Source: Asterochloris sp. CNOR1 (taxonomy: Eukaryota > Chlorophyta > Trebouxiophyceae > Trebouxiales > Trebouxiaceae). From it: a stretch of 64,000 nucleotides of DNA. Below, in pieces: positions 54,297-64,000 of the stretch. The position numbers and the translations under genes are program-made. Each line of letters opens with the position of its first letter. Within the stretch, counting starts at the first letter, position 1. A model generated the notes under the pieces. That model was not told the DNA's origin and ran no database searches. It was given only the letters and a program-made list of their open reading frames with translations. The stretch covers positions 2,356,001 through 2,420,000 of the forward strand of contig OZ017754.1 in assembly GCA_963969365.1 (NCBI GenBank), in the 5' to 3' direction.

Positions 54297-57200
54297 CTAC
54301 TCAGGTGCACCATGAAGGGCTTGATTCAATGCAACGTCTGTAAGGTCTTTCATGAAGGTTCTGCTGTTTTGCACGCTGCTGCCGCCCAGCAAGAATTTTA
54401 CCCCTGCAGGCCAGCCCTCATGCTTTTCACCCTGTGCATTTAGCTCTGCCACTGCCCTTGCCTCCTCATATGTGGTGCCTCCCACAATGAAGACAACAAC
54501 AAATTTGGGCGGCCGGGTGACGCCAGGGGCAGCTGCTGCAGCTCCTACAGTGGCATAGTCTGTGTCCCGCAACCGCCCCTTCACCAGGGACTCCAGAGTT
54601 TGTGTCAGCAGCGGCGTGTGCTGGGTGTACACGTTTTCAACCCCCTGCATTGCATGTATAGCATGTAAGCTAGCAGTATCTACAACCTCAGGCCAACATG
54701 TTGAGAGTAGCACATGCCAGAGCACATCCAGCTAACAGCAGCTGGAGCGATGCAAGCAGCACAGTGACCTACCTTGAGGTTTTGCTTTGCCAGAGTGGCA
54801 AATCTAGAGCTGAAGGTGCGGTCACTGAACAGATCTGCCACACGCTTGTCGCTGCCGCAGTGCATCAACAGCGTGCGCACCAAGCCCAACTGTGGCCGGG
54901 GCAGCCCAAATTCGGACAGTCGCTGCAGGAGGTCGGAGGTCTGTGCCCGCCCCTCCCGCTCATAGCGCAGCGCAAACAATGCAACAAGCCTCAGCCTGCA
55001 GGCACATAAAACAGCAGGGGGTTCTGCACTGAGGTGTGGGCAAAGAGCCCAGTCAGATCACGATGGGTGGCAGTAGACCTCTATGAGGCTGACAACAACT
55101 TCGGGATCAGCTGGCTCCACTGTCAGGCTGAGTAAACCTGGTGACCAAAGCGGCTCAGGACACACATCAGGCAATTCAGCAGGGCCTCATGCGCCCAGTA
55201 CTGCAGGTTGATCTGTTCAGGGCAAGACTCAGCTGGTAAAGAGTAAGTGCCGGTCCTATTACAGCAGCAGCACTGCTCACTTGTCCTCATCCGAAAGCTG
55301 GCGCCCACTGACCAGGTCCAAGACAGCCTCATAGTGCGTCATAAGGTTGCTGCTGCTGGCCGCCACATCCTGCTCCACGCTGCTGACCTGCACGCCAGCG
55401 ACGCAAGCTCAATGGCGAAGCTACACTTCAAGGCACCAGGCTGAGCAGGGAGGGGCAAGTACAGCTTCCCCAGGCGCGGCTGCCTAGTGCTGGTCCGGCC
55501 ACCAGGCAGGCAGGCACAGAGACCGGGCATGCCAGGCTAGCCCGCATCATGCACAAGCACAATGCTGAAGCATCTGGCCCATGCTGAGGCACCTGACGGT
55601 GACAATGAGCCAGGCAGCGAAGCAGCGCAGCTGAGCCAGCGCAATCATGCACAAAGCCTTGACAGCTGCCTCACACATGAGTAACGGCCAACAGGCTGCA
55701 GGTCTCCTGTGAATAGCACACCGCAGATGGCCCGGACCCTCTGTGGGCATGCATCAGGGGTGATGACTGCTTACAGACAGCATGGTGGCCTGCCCCATCA
55801 TGAGCGTGAAGCTGCCAAGACCCACCCGCATGAGACTGCGCGCATCCACCACTCTGCTGAGCTCGCTGACAAGTGTGACATGCTTGCCAGCGTTGCGCTG
55901 GGCCGCAGAGAACTCAGAAAAGTTCTCCACAAAGTTCTGCATGTCCTCGATGGTGTTCATGCGTTTGGTATTGGTGGTGTGCTTCTGGAACTCGTCCACC
56001 AGCTCCTTGCACGCCATGCCAATGTCCCCAAAGTTGGCATGCCTGCAGAATATTGAAAAGTGGGTGTGCCGCAGGTAACACTTCAAGCTTGTCCATTCCA
56101 GCTGCCTGGCTATGTTGCCTTGCAGACACCCCCTCCACTCCCGTTCACTGTTCCAATTCAGATGACAAGCAAAAAGATGTGTGGTATCGAGGCACCGAAC
56201 AGAGTGCAGAGTCCCCACCAGCTCTCAGGCATGTTCTCCAATCACCCACAAGTGTACCAGGTAATGCTGCTCTGTTTCCAGCCTCACACTGTGCCCCGCA
56301 GATTATTGGCAGCTGCCCCACGCTTCAACGCAGAACACAAGCCAACACCCATGTTGATGTGGACACGCCATCCAACAAGCTGGCAGGGGGCCCCCTGTAA
56401 GGCACTCAAATCCAGACACATCGGCCTCCCTAGAAGCTGGGATGACAGGGGCTTGCCAGAACCCCCAGCACTGCAACTTTTAATTTTACCAAAACACATA
56501 ATGCAAAACGACCTGCCGGATCCAGGTATGGGCCATCTGCCAGATGACTCGATCTGCATGTCTTCCCGAAGCCTCAGCCCGACAATGCAGCCCGAATAGC
56601 CTGGCCATGCAGGGGTCCTGCAGATGCAGCTGCTAGGTCACATTTGACCTACTGCCCCAAATGGCTCACATGTTCTTTCTGAAGAACTCGTCCTGCCTGA
56701 AGCTCAGCACTGCATCCTGGAAGTCCTTTTTGACCTGCAGGACAAGCATAGATCACGAATGCTGGCGCCTGTGATGGACACTGCCAGCAGGTCAACAATG
56801 TTGCATCAGTTAGCGTTTAGGCTTTGTCCTGTAGCCTGCACGCCAGGCTGCATTGCATGCTATGGGCGAGGCCAGCTGTGATGTATTGCACATCCAACCA
56901 GCCTCTCGCAGCTCCATCGCTGCCCTGCCCACATGCGGCCCGCTTCAGGTCTGGTCCTCATGGCTCTCAACCCCAAGGTGATAATACACAAGCCTTCCCC
57001 CTCCTCCCTGCCAGCCCCTGCTCACCCCTGGCACGGACTTCAGGTCCACTCTGTTGAAGTCCAAGCCAATGAGCTCATGCACCATGGCCTGGTACGTCCA
57101 CTGCAGCAGCAGGGGGGTCACAGGGTCATCTCGCCGGTCCAGCAGCAGCACCACGGGGGCGGCCTCGGCGCTGCGGGCTCCAAAGTCAAACAGCTCCCGC

Positions 57201-60200
57201 TCCTCCACCGTGGTCAGGTGGTGCAGGGATTGGGCCAACTTCTCGCACATCTCGCTGCCCCGCTGGAATCTGCAGGCAGAGCAGCTGCGCTCAGCCCTGT
57301 AATCTACAGAGGCTTCCCCAGTCAGGCATTGCCTGCTTGCAGCGAGGAGCTGACCACTGCTCTGGTGATCTGCAGCAGGCAGGCCTGCAGTCAGGCCTGC
57401 ACAGCCTTTCACTGTGGCTGGCAGGTTATGAGATATGCTCCAGAGCACGCAGGCAGAACATTCAGTGGCAGAGGGCCTTGATGGTGCAGGCAGACGCTTG
57501 TCCCCCTTGCTGCTGCCTGCAGGGCAGAAGTGTGAGCAAGCTGACTGGTGCAGGCAAGCATGGCCCCAGTCCCACTGGTGCAAGGGAGTTGGCCAGCTGC
57601 TCGCGCATCTGCTGCCATGCTGAACCCTGCAGGCAGAAGGCCATAGATATGGAGAACGTGGTGGTATAGTGGGACAGCTCATTGCTCAACTGACGGCTGC
57701 AGACAGATGATGGCACTGGTTGCTGTGCTCCACTGAGAGCAGCCTGCCATGAATTGTGCTGCTGTGCTGAGACCTGCAAGGCATGCTTCAGCTTGCCCCT
57801 GACTCTGCTGTTGAGGCAGGCATCTGTGCAGAGCACATTGGACCTGCACCTAGAAGCGGTGGGCACACCTTGCACACACGGCAAGTCTCACACCGCCCAG
57901 GCAGGGGGCTGGGCCTGCCCCATGCCCCGACAGAGCCCAGTGTTGCAAGTACGAGGCCTGCCTGCCGGGGCACCGCCTCTCCAGCCCTCGCTGTCTGGGC
58001 TGACAGGCACAGCATGCCGGAAAACAGGAATCCTGCAGCATGCTGAGCTCGGGCAGGCGGTTCTGTCTGCCTCTTGCAAATCTCGCTGCATGCGTGGAAT
58101 ATGAGGCCCTGGATGCCCCCCAGCAAGTAGCCTGACTGGCAGCCGACTGCTGCGCTCTGAGGCAGCAACATGGCTTGCCTGATGGAGAAGCGTCGCCGCA
58201 TGGAGAGGGTGAGGCTGGCGAGGCCCTCAGTCATGCGGGCCACAGCCTCAGTGGCGTCCGCATAGTTCCAGTTGAAGGGCTGCAGCGCGACGTGGGTACG
58301 CGCAATGGGAATGCAGAAGTGCTGGGGGTCCATGACCACAAAGTCACCGAAGAACTCTTGCACCTGTCAGGGGTGGCAGGGAATAGGGTGAAAAGCTATG
58401 CCGAACACAAGGAGTGCCAGCAGCCAGGGTCTAGCATCTTGGCCCAGCACCTGCTTTTGCAAGCTCTGCACATGGGTGCAGGTCTAAGGGTGCAGGTCTA
58501 AGAGATTCGAGGGTGCATTGACACAGGTCTGCCCACTGGCACAGCACTGCAGATGGTGTTCTCTGCCCACCAAGCAGGGCGCTGAGGGAGCCGCCTGAAC
58601 AGCCTACTGCCTTGCCCTTTGGTGTTACGCATATCACATGCTATGGTCTGGAGGGACAGAGGCATCTGGTGCAGCCTTGAAAGCATGAAGCAGCTCATGC
58701 TGCTCCTGAGGTACCATTCACAGAATTCATTGCTGCCGTAGATTATGTTGATACCCATCTACAGCACCCTTGCTCCCTGTGCATGCAGCAATCTGTTGCT
58801 GCTGCCCTGCGCCTCATTGTGCATGCAGCCCCACCCAGGTAGGACCCACTGCTACATTTGCATACGGCTCCGGCTCGCTAGTGCCGTGTACTCCTTGTGG
58901 ATGCAGCAAGTCTCTGCTGCAGCCCCTGTGGCCACACTGGCATGCAGCACCTCCCAGCTACAGCACTCACCAGTTCTGGTGTATGCAGAACTTGTTAGCT
59001 ATCACACCTGCTGCTCCTTGTGAACAGCAGTGCTCTGCTGCTTCACCTGCGGCTCCCTACTTTCAGCACACCTGAGTGATGAGTGCGCGAGAGTCGCCTT
59101 CAGCCAGGTCCTGCAGGCGCATGTCCTCCACCCTGTTGGTGAAGACTGCATGGAAGAGGCGCAGGGTATGATCAGGGTGACCCAGGCCTGTCTCAGGCAC
59201 TTGCGAGGAAGGTGCCAAAAGTTTCCTTTGCCCAGGTGCAGAACAGAGACGGCAGCATCAGCTTAGAGCACTCTTCAGGCTGAATCTCAGGCTGCACCCA
59301 GCATGGGGCCTGCTGTCCAGACCTGCTATAGGCTTGACAGACACACAAAGATGCCAGAGCATGTTGCTGCTGCAAGGACAGGAGCATATGAAGATGGCAG
59401 GACAGCCTCAGCTGACTGCCTCATGGCAGATGCCGCTCCTGGCCAGGAGCAGCGGCCATGCCCTAGCAGGCTCGCAGCTGCAAGAAGGCTGCCCTGGCCA
59501 CGCTGTCAAGGGTGCCAGCTGTCTGGCAGCCGCCTGCTGGGCTGTGGTGCCAACCCTGAGGGACCAGTGCGGTTACTGTCTGCTGAACTCTGCTAGACCA
59601 AAACTATCAGCTGCAGGGGTGCACCCAGCACTCACAGAGGTGGTATTCCCCATACCGCGGCTCCCTCAGCTCCCTCCTGACCCGCGCAATGTTCTCGCGA
59701 GTGGGCCTAAGGAAGCACACAGCCTGCAGCGCAGCGCAGGAAGCTGCTACAGCTGTTGGCACTGAAACAGGTAAGAAGCTGCCAACTCTGCTTCCTCACA
59801 AGAGCCCTGCATTTCCGACAGCATCTTGTTGCCAAGCAGCCTGTCCTTGCCCTTGCCCATCTCATGAGGCCGGCGCAAAGTGCCAACCATGTTACTGGCT
59901 ACAGCCTGCACGCTGACATGCACCAGCTGCCCTTTGACCCTGCCTCTCTCGCAAGGCCCATGCAAACAGCCGACATCACGCTGGCAGCAGCCTGCCTACC
60001 TGATGCAGCAGCTACGCATTTCCAATGATGTCCAGGCACCCACATGCCCAACTGGTATGCCATAAGCTAGTGCACCCTGCTGCCCCCAGACACTGCAGCG
60101 GCCTGCACCTTGAGATGCAGCAGCTGCTCCTTCTGGTCCCCATCCAGCCTCTCCACCAGGTACACCTCATGCTCCAGAATCTCAGACTGGCTGTACACTG

Positions 60201-60520
60201 TGCTGACAATCCTGGTGGTGTCTGAGTCCAGCAGCAGCACCTGCAGAGGCAGCAGGCGCTGCTGGGCTGGCTTGGGATGACACCCAGGCTCACACGGAAG
60301 CCTGGTGCGGCCGTGAGAGTTGCAGCCTGACAACGGCATGGAGAGCACCGCACACACCAGGCCGGCAGTGAGCCCCCTCCATGCCATGTGATGATCTGCC
60401 AGGCAGGACACATAACGCTTAGGCAGCATCACTGACTCTTGGCACAATGCGCACCTTCATCCCTGTGACCTCCTTCAGCATCTTTTCAATGTAGAATCGC
60501 ACAACAAGAGAGAGATCCAT
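54297..60520 (-). CDS. VPS45: VPS45, Sec1/Munc18-family protein
   Basis: Eleven exons join in phase to 599 residues: 60,455-60,520; 60,109-60,240; 59,636-59,723; 59,072-59,145; 58,179-58,363; 57,026-57,269; 56,670-56,734; 55,775-56,042; 55,281-55,387; 54,773-54,995; 54,297-54,644. SM proteins clasp SNARE bundles; VPS45 serves trans-Golgi-to-endosome fusion with Tlg2/SYP4-type syntaxins. Family signatures include TVYSQSEILEHEVYLVERLD, LLLDRRDDPVTPLLLQWTYQ then AMVHELIGLD, ANFGDIGMACKELVDEFQKH, GKHVTLVSELSRVV, LFALRYE, and near the end YTQHTPLLTQTLESL and FIVGGTTYEEARAV. The VYTQHxPLL form separates VPS45 from Sly1, Vps33 and Sec1. Start ATG at 60,520 gives MDLSLVVRFYIEKMLKEVTG. Intron 5 begins GCAAGC (GC-AG type). 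A C-terminal insert of Ala/Gly near 54,520-54,560 is slightly longer than usual. Confidence 0.97.
57575..57626 (-). repeat. Ghost copy of the start of VPS45 exon 6
   Basis: The real exon (from 57,269) starts CTGCAG|ATTCCAGCGGGGCAGC then GAGATGTGCGAGAAGTTGGC. The ghost, 357 bp upstream on the minus strand, starts CTGCAG|GGTTCAGCATGGCAGC then AGATGCGCGAGCAGCTGGCC. It reads QQMREQLANSLAP against EMCEKLAQSLHH. It keeps its acceptor but is broken further on. Confidence 0.75.
58740..59075 (-). repeat. 121-bp tandem repeat, nearly three units, next to a VPS45 donor
   Basis: The plus-strand marker (G/A)CTCC(C/T)TGTG(C/G/A)ATGCAGCA recurs at about 58,769, 58,890 and 59,011, exactly 121 bp apart, with similar sequence between. 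The array lies in intron 4 and reaches the donor of exon 59,072-59,145. Donor-like minus-strand sites (CTG|GTGAGT near 58,968 and CAG|GTGTGA near 59,005) lie within it. Confidence 0.75.
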
Positions 60521-61189
60521 GGTGGTGCCTGAGACTGTTGCAGCACAGGAGGGCATCAGGTGTAGATGCATCAGACCGATTGTGTAGCATGCAGGACAGA
60601 CAATCCTTCTCCGACTGGCTGCAGCACAAACCTGCTGGGTGGCCTCTTAGGGCACCGCCAGGCACAGCAGGGCTCCTACCCTCTATTGCCTGATGCAGGT
60701 GCCAGTTAATGGCGCACAAGCTTGCATGGCAGGTTCATTGCCACACAGTGGGTTCTGACTTGGTTTGCTCAATTAATTGAAGAGCAGCACTTCACAGCGG
60801 AGTTGTGAAGGTACGGTTCTGACTTGAGATTGTGCATTGCTTTACAGTCTGTCTTCAGGTCTTGCTGTTTCGCCAGCAGATGCTTGGCGAAGCTTGCGAG
60901 AACACAAAGTGCAAAAAAGGGAAATGATTTCACAGAAATGTAATCAAGAGGCTGTAAAGCCCTATGACTGAGGATTGCTTGCATGATATTGTTACAAGCA
61001 AGCTGCAACCTGAAGGGGTGGATCAAGGCCAGCATTGGCAAGCGTTCTGTCAGCTGTACAGCACAGCCAGAGGGGGTTCACACTGCCATACCAGGGCCAG
61101 TGACAAGGTACAGTTCTAGGCTGCTCAAAGGCAGTTTGCGAGAGGCACATTCCCCTTGGCATGCCAATCAGCATCCGTCATCCTCAGCA
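60521..61189. promoter_or_regulatory. VPS45 upstream region and kinase 3' end
   Basis: Both neighbours are leftward, so this holds the 3' end of the kinase transcript and the VPS45 promoter. Minus-strand TGTAA motifs occur at about 60,990 and 60,843, suitable for polyadenylation 200-350 nt after the kinase stop. No gene was seen. Confidence 0.5.
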
Positions 61190-64000
61190 TCATCTGGAGT
61201 CTGGCCTGAGCCTGCTCTCATACAGGTCCAGATCATCGTCCTTTGCAGTCAGCATCATCTTCTCAAACTCCTCAAAGGTGATGCCGCCCTTGCCTTCATG
61301 GTGAGCATCCCGCAATGCTGCGTCCACAGTGTCAGGCACCTGCAGCAAAGGTGAGGAACAGGGGTAACACATTGGAATTAGCAGTACTGCATATGGCAAG
61401 GACAGCAGCAGTCTGCCCAGCTGCACAGCAGGACATCGCTGGTCTCAAGCTGGAGCGCACACCGCATGCAGAACTCAGGAATGTGGAAGCACTGCCAACT
61501 GCGACTCCTGATCAGGCTTTCTCTGCCAATTGAACCTCGCACAGTAATGCAGAGCTACTTGGGTGCAAAGCTGACCGGGCAGGTTTCCCCGCACAGCATG
61601 GCCTGGAGGTCCTCGACGCCCAGCTCGCCAGAGTGGTCTGAGTCAAATGCCTGGAACACCTGCTCCACCCAAGCGTGCCACTCATCGCTGTCCTGCACTG
61701 CGCGCCAGTCCAGCATGGCCGCCACCCAGCTGTCATACCTGCAGATCATGATGAAGCGCAGGTGTCAGATACCTGCACCTGTACCAGCGGTGCAGCAGGG
61801 ACAGGTGCTGCTGTCTCATCTGCAGGGCAATCTGAGCAGGGAGGTGCCAAGCATCTATGCTGGGACAGGTGACGAGGATGCTGCACCGCCCAGCAGCCCA
61901 GCTCGGCTGCCATCTAGTCACGACGCCTGCAGGGAAGCCGATTGGCTCCCAAGAGCGACGAGCAGCACAGGAGTTGCGGAATGTGCTGCCAATGCGGCTC
62001 ACTACTAGCATGGCAACCTCCAAGAAGCAGATGCCTACTCAAGGCTTTGAAAGCCTGCCTCATACAGCAATCTCCGAGGGCAGCATCGCAGCCACGACCT
62101 GAGTCTGGGGGTCATGTGGGAACAGCATGCAGCTGCATGGCTGACTCACTGTACGTCCCCTTCCTCGTCCATTTCATCGACCAGCCCTGCCATGAGCTGC
62201 CGCAGTTCAGGCTCGGAAAGCTGAAAACGTCCCGACCTCAGCGTCTGCACAAGAATTGCGCTTTTCTTTGGGCAAGACCACAGCAGAAGTTGGGTGCTTG
62301 ATTCCATCATTACATACTGTCACGTGCTCCTAACCTGCCCTTTCACTTGGAGCAGGTGTGGCAGGGACCAGCATGTGTTACATGTCTCAGCAACTCATAC
62401 TATGGTCATCTGGGTTCCAGCAGCAATTGCTGCTGCCACCAAGAAAGCACCTTGAAGCCGTGCTGCCTGCCCCAGTACGATGACCTGCCAACGACACCCT
62501 GCTTCCGGGTTGCAGCTCACTCAGTCATTGGGAAACCTTGACCTCCACCACACCATCTTGGTGGTACACCTTCCCAGTGCTTGTTTGACAGGCTGACATG
62601 AATTGGGGCCCACACCCAATGAGGGCGGCGTCACAGTGGCCAGCATGACCATGAGTCCACACTACATGCCGTACACCGAGGCTCACCTCCACCACGTCGT
62701 GATAGTGAACCTTCCCTGCCTGCTCCTTGTCCAGCTCCTGAAACACCTCCCGCAGCTCAGCAACCAGCTGGCTGTCAGTGGCAATGTGATGAGCCACTGC
62801 ACGCAGGGCAACCTGCTTGATGCGCCCATAGGTGCCGAAGCGCTGCAGGCGCTGCACGATGCTGCCGTGCAGGGGGGTGTCTGAGGCTGGCTCCTGGTAC
62901 GACAGCCACCTGCACATGGGGGAAGATGAGACCAGATGGTGCTGTGAGCTGCAGTCTCTGATTTGTTGTATGGACGGTACTTTAAGGCTGGCTCCTGGCA
63001 ATGCAACAACCCAGGCCAGAAAGGCATTCTTGTATAGCCCTTGATCACAAAGGTCAGCAAGAGTCTCAGCTGATGCTGAGGCATCGTTTGGCAGCAGCCA
63101 ACAGGGCTGCCAAGAGCCTGCTGTGCCAGCCATGTGTATCCCTGGTGGGAGCAGGTCCAGTCCTGCTAACCACAGTGAACCAGCACTATGTGCCATGCTG
63201 CACATCTCCACAAGAGGGCCAGGTACATGCAACAACTGTGGTTTGAGCACCAGGGCAGCTGAGCTTTGAGCCAACAGCCAATTTGGGAGAGCAACATAGG
63301 GGTTTGGCACAGGCCTGCCTGCTTCATCATGCCAAGAGCAAGCAGCACTGGCAAGCATTCAGCCTTTATCGAGGACAGCGCTGGTCCATGACCACCCCAC
63401 CTGTGGTGAAGGGCATCTTGGGCACTAATGCGCTGCTCAGGGTCGCGCTGCAGCATGGCCTGCAGCAGGTCCTTGGCGTCGGCTGACAGCGTGTCCCAAG
63501 GTGGCCGCTCAAAGTCCAGGTCAGAGTACAGCACTGCCCTAAAGACATCCTGCAGATCCAGTGCACAGGGGGTCATCACTGTGGGAGGCACAGACCGACT
63601 CCCTGCAACGATCCTGCAAGTACTTGCAGAGAGTGAGGGACTGTGCTGTGCAGGACTTGCTGCAGCCTTTTCTGCTGTAGTATATCTGCAGATGTTGGGC
63701 AGAGGTAGGTGCACTTCCAGTGGTCAGGGCAGTGCACTGGACGGGGGGAGCACCTCACTTCACAAACTACTGTGCTGCTGGCAGTGCAATGGGCTGATCT
63801 GAGCAGCACATGCTGAACCTCACCCTGTTGTCAAAAACCTTGCGTTGCTGGAAGACCTCTGAGACCTCGTCCCCCTCCTCGCCAGAAAAAGGCAGCCTGC
63901 CAGTCAGCAGCTGATAGGCCAGGATGCCTGCAGGATGCAAGGGCAATCAGAAGGAGGCAACCTGTTATTCAGCTATGCAAAATAGGTAAAATGGGACAAC
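61190..64000 (-). CDS. CDPK: Calcium-dependent protein kinase (5' part cut by window)
   Basis: Exons 63,824-63,927, 63,401-63,549, 62,687-62,909, 62,150-62,220, 61,576-61,738 and 61,190-61,339 join in phase to the stop; the catalytic N-lobe lies beyond the right edge. The kinase C-lobe shows GILAYQLLTGRLPFSG, DLDFERPPWDTLSADAKDLL and RDPEQRISAQDALHHRW. A junction helix follows (RLQRFGTYGRIKQVALRAVA), then a four-EF-hand calmodulin-like part. EF1 (DKEQAGKVHYHD), EF2 (DEMDEEGDVQYDSW) and EF4 (EGKGGITFEEF) lack several calcium-coordinating residues. Only EF3 (DSDHSGELGVEDL) looks canonical. CDPKs are Ser/Thr kinases switched on by calcium in plants, algae and alveolates. This one may respond weakly to calcium. 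Confidence 0.93.
62541..62581 (-). repeat. Ghost copy of a kinase exon end (EF-hand 1)
   Basis: The real exon ends GGGAAGGTTCACTATCACGA then CGTGGTGGAG|GTGAGC (GKVHYHDVVE). The ghost in the next intron reads GGGAAGGTGTACCACCAAGA then TGGTGTGGTGGAG|GTCAAG (GKVYHQDGVVE). Its GT is still present. The spacing is about 145 bp. Confidence 0.75.

Overview
The window is nuclear DNA from a eukaryote, most likely a chlorophyte green alga. The clues are short exons cut by many GTGAG-type introns with TGCAG acceptors, heavy use of GCA/GCT/CAG triplets, a plant-type calcium-dependent protein kinase, a plant-type mitochondrial CoA carrier, and very long Ala/Gln/Pro-rich proteins. The class (Trebouxiophyceae or Chlorophyceae) cannot be fixed from this sequence. 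There is no sign of an organelle, a bacterium or a virus.

Layout, left to right. (1) 1-10,560, minus: a FAN/NSMAF-type BEACH-WD40 protein running off the left edge. (2) 10,755-11,198, minus: a small basic protein with an ELM2-like stretch. (3) 11.3-19.9 kb, minus: a direct tandem duplication of an F-box/leucine-rich-repeat gene (copies A and B); copy A has lost its C-terminal reading frame. (4) 20.1-22.1 kb, plus: a mitochondrial CoA carrier, tail to tail with (5) a PRA1-family protein (22.1-23.9 kb, minus). (6) 25.3-28.1 kb, minus: nuclear poly(A)-binding protein PABPN1. (7) 28.7-31.1 kb, plus: a P-loop ATPase with a coiled-coil tail, possibly decaying. (8) 31.7-43.5 kb, minus: a giant low-complexity protein, head to head with (9) a second long disordered protein (43.8-54.0 kb, plus). 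(10) 54.3-60.5 kb, minus: the SM protein VPS45. (11) 61.2-64.0 kb, minus: a calcium-dependent protein kinase cut by the right edge. The genes do not form one pathway. VPS45, PRA1 and the BEACH protein all belong to membrane trafficking, but that may be chance.

The most unusual signal is spread over the whole window. Introns of nearly every multi-exon gene contain decayed tandem copies of the neighbouring exon edge together with its splice site. Examples are four ghost copies spaced about 107 bp before one exon of gene 9, two ghost RRM exons in PABPN1, two ghosts of one ATPase exon, three 121-bp repeats in VPS45, five stacked donor sites in the BEACH gene, and further cases in the CoA carrier and the kinase. 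I read this as introns growing by repeated duplication of exon-intron boundaries. It should be tested with RNA data and a genome-wide self-alignment of introns.

Exon models for PABPN1, PRA1, VPS45, the small ELM2-like gene and the C-terminal half of the kinase were built by hand. They join with consistent phases and total lengths divisible by three. The other models are partial.
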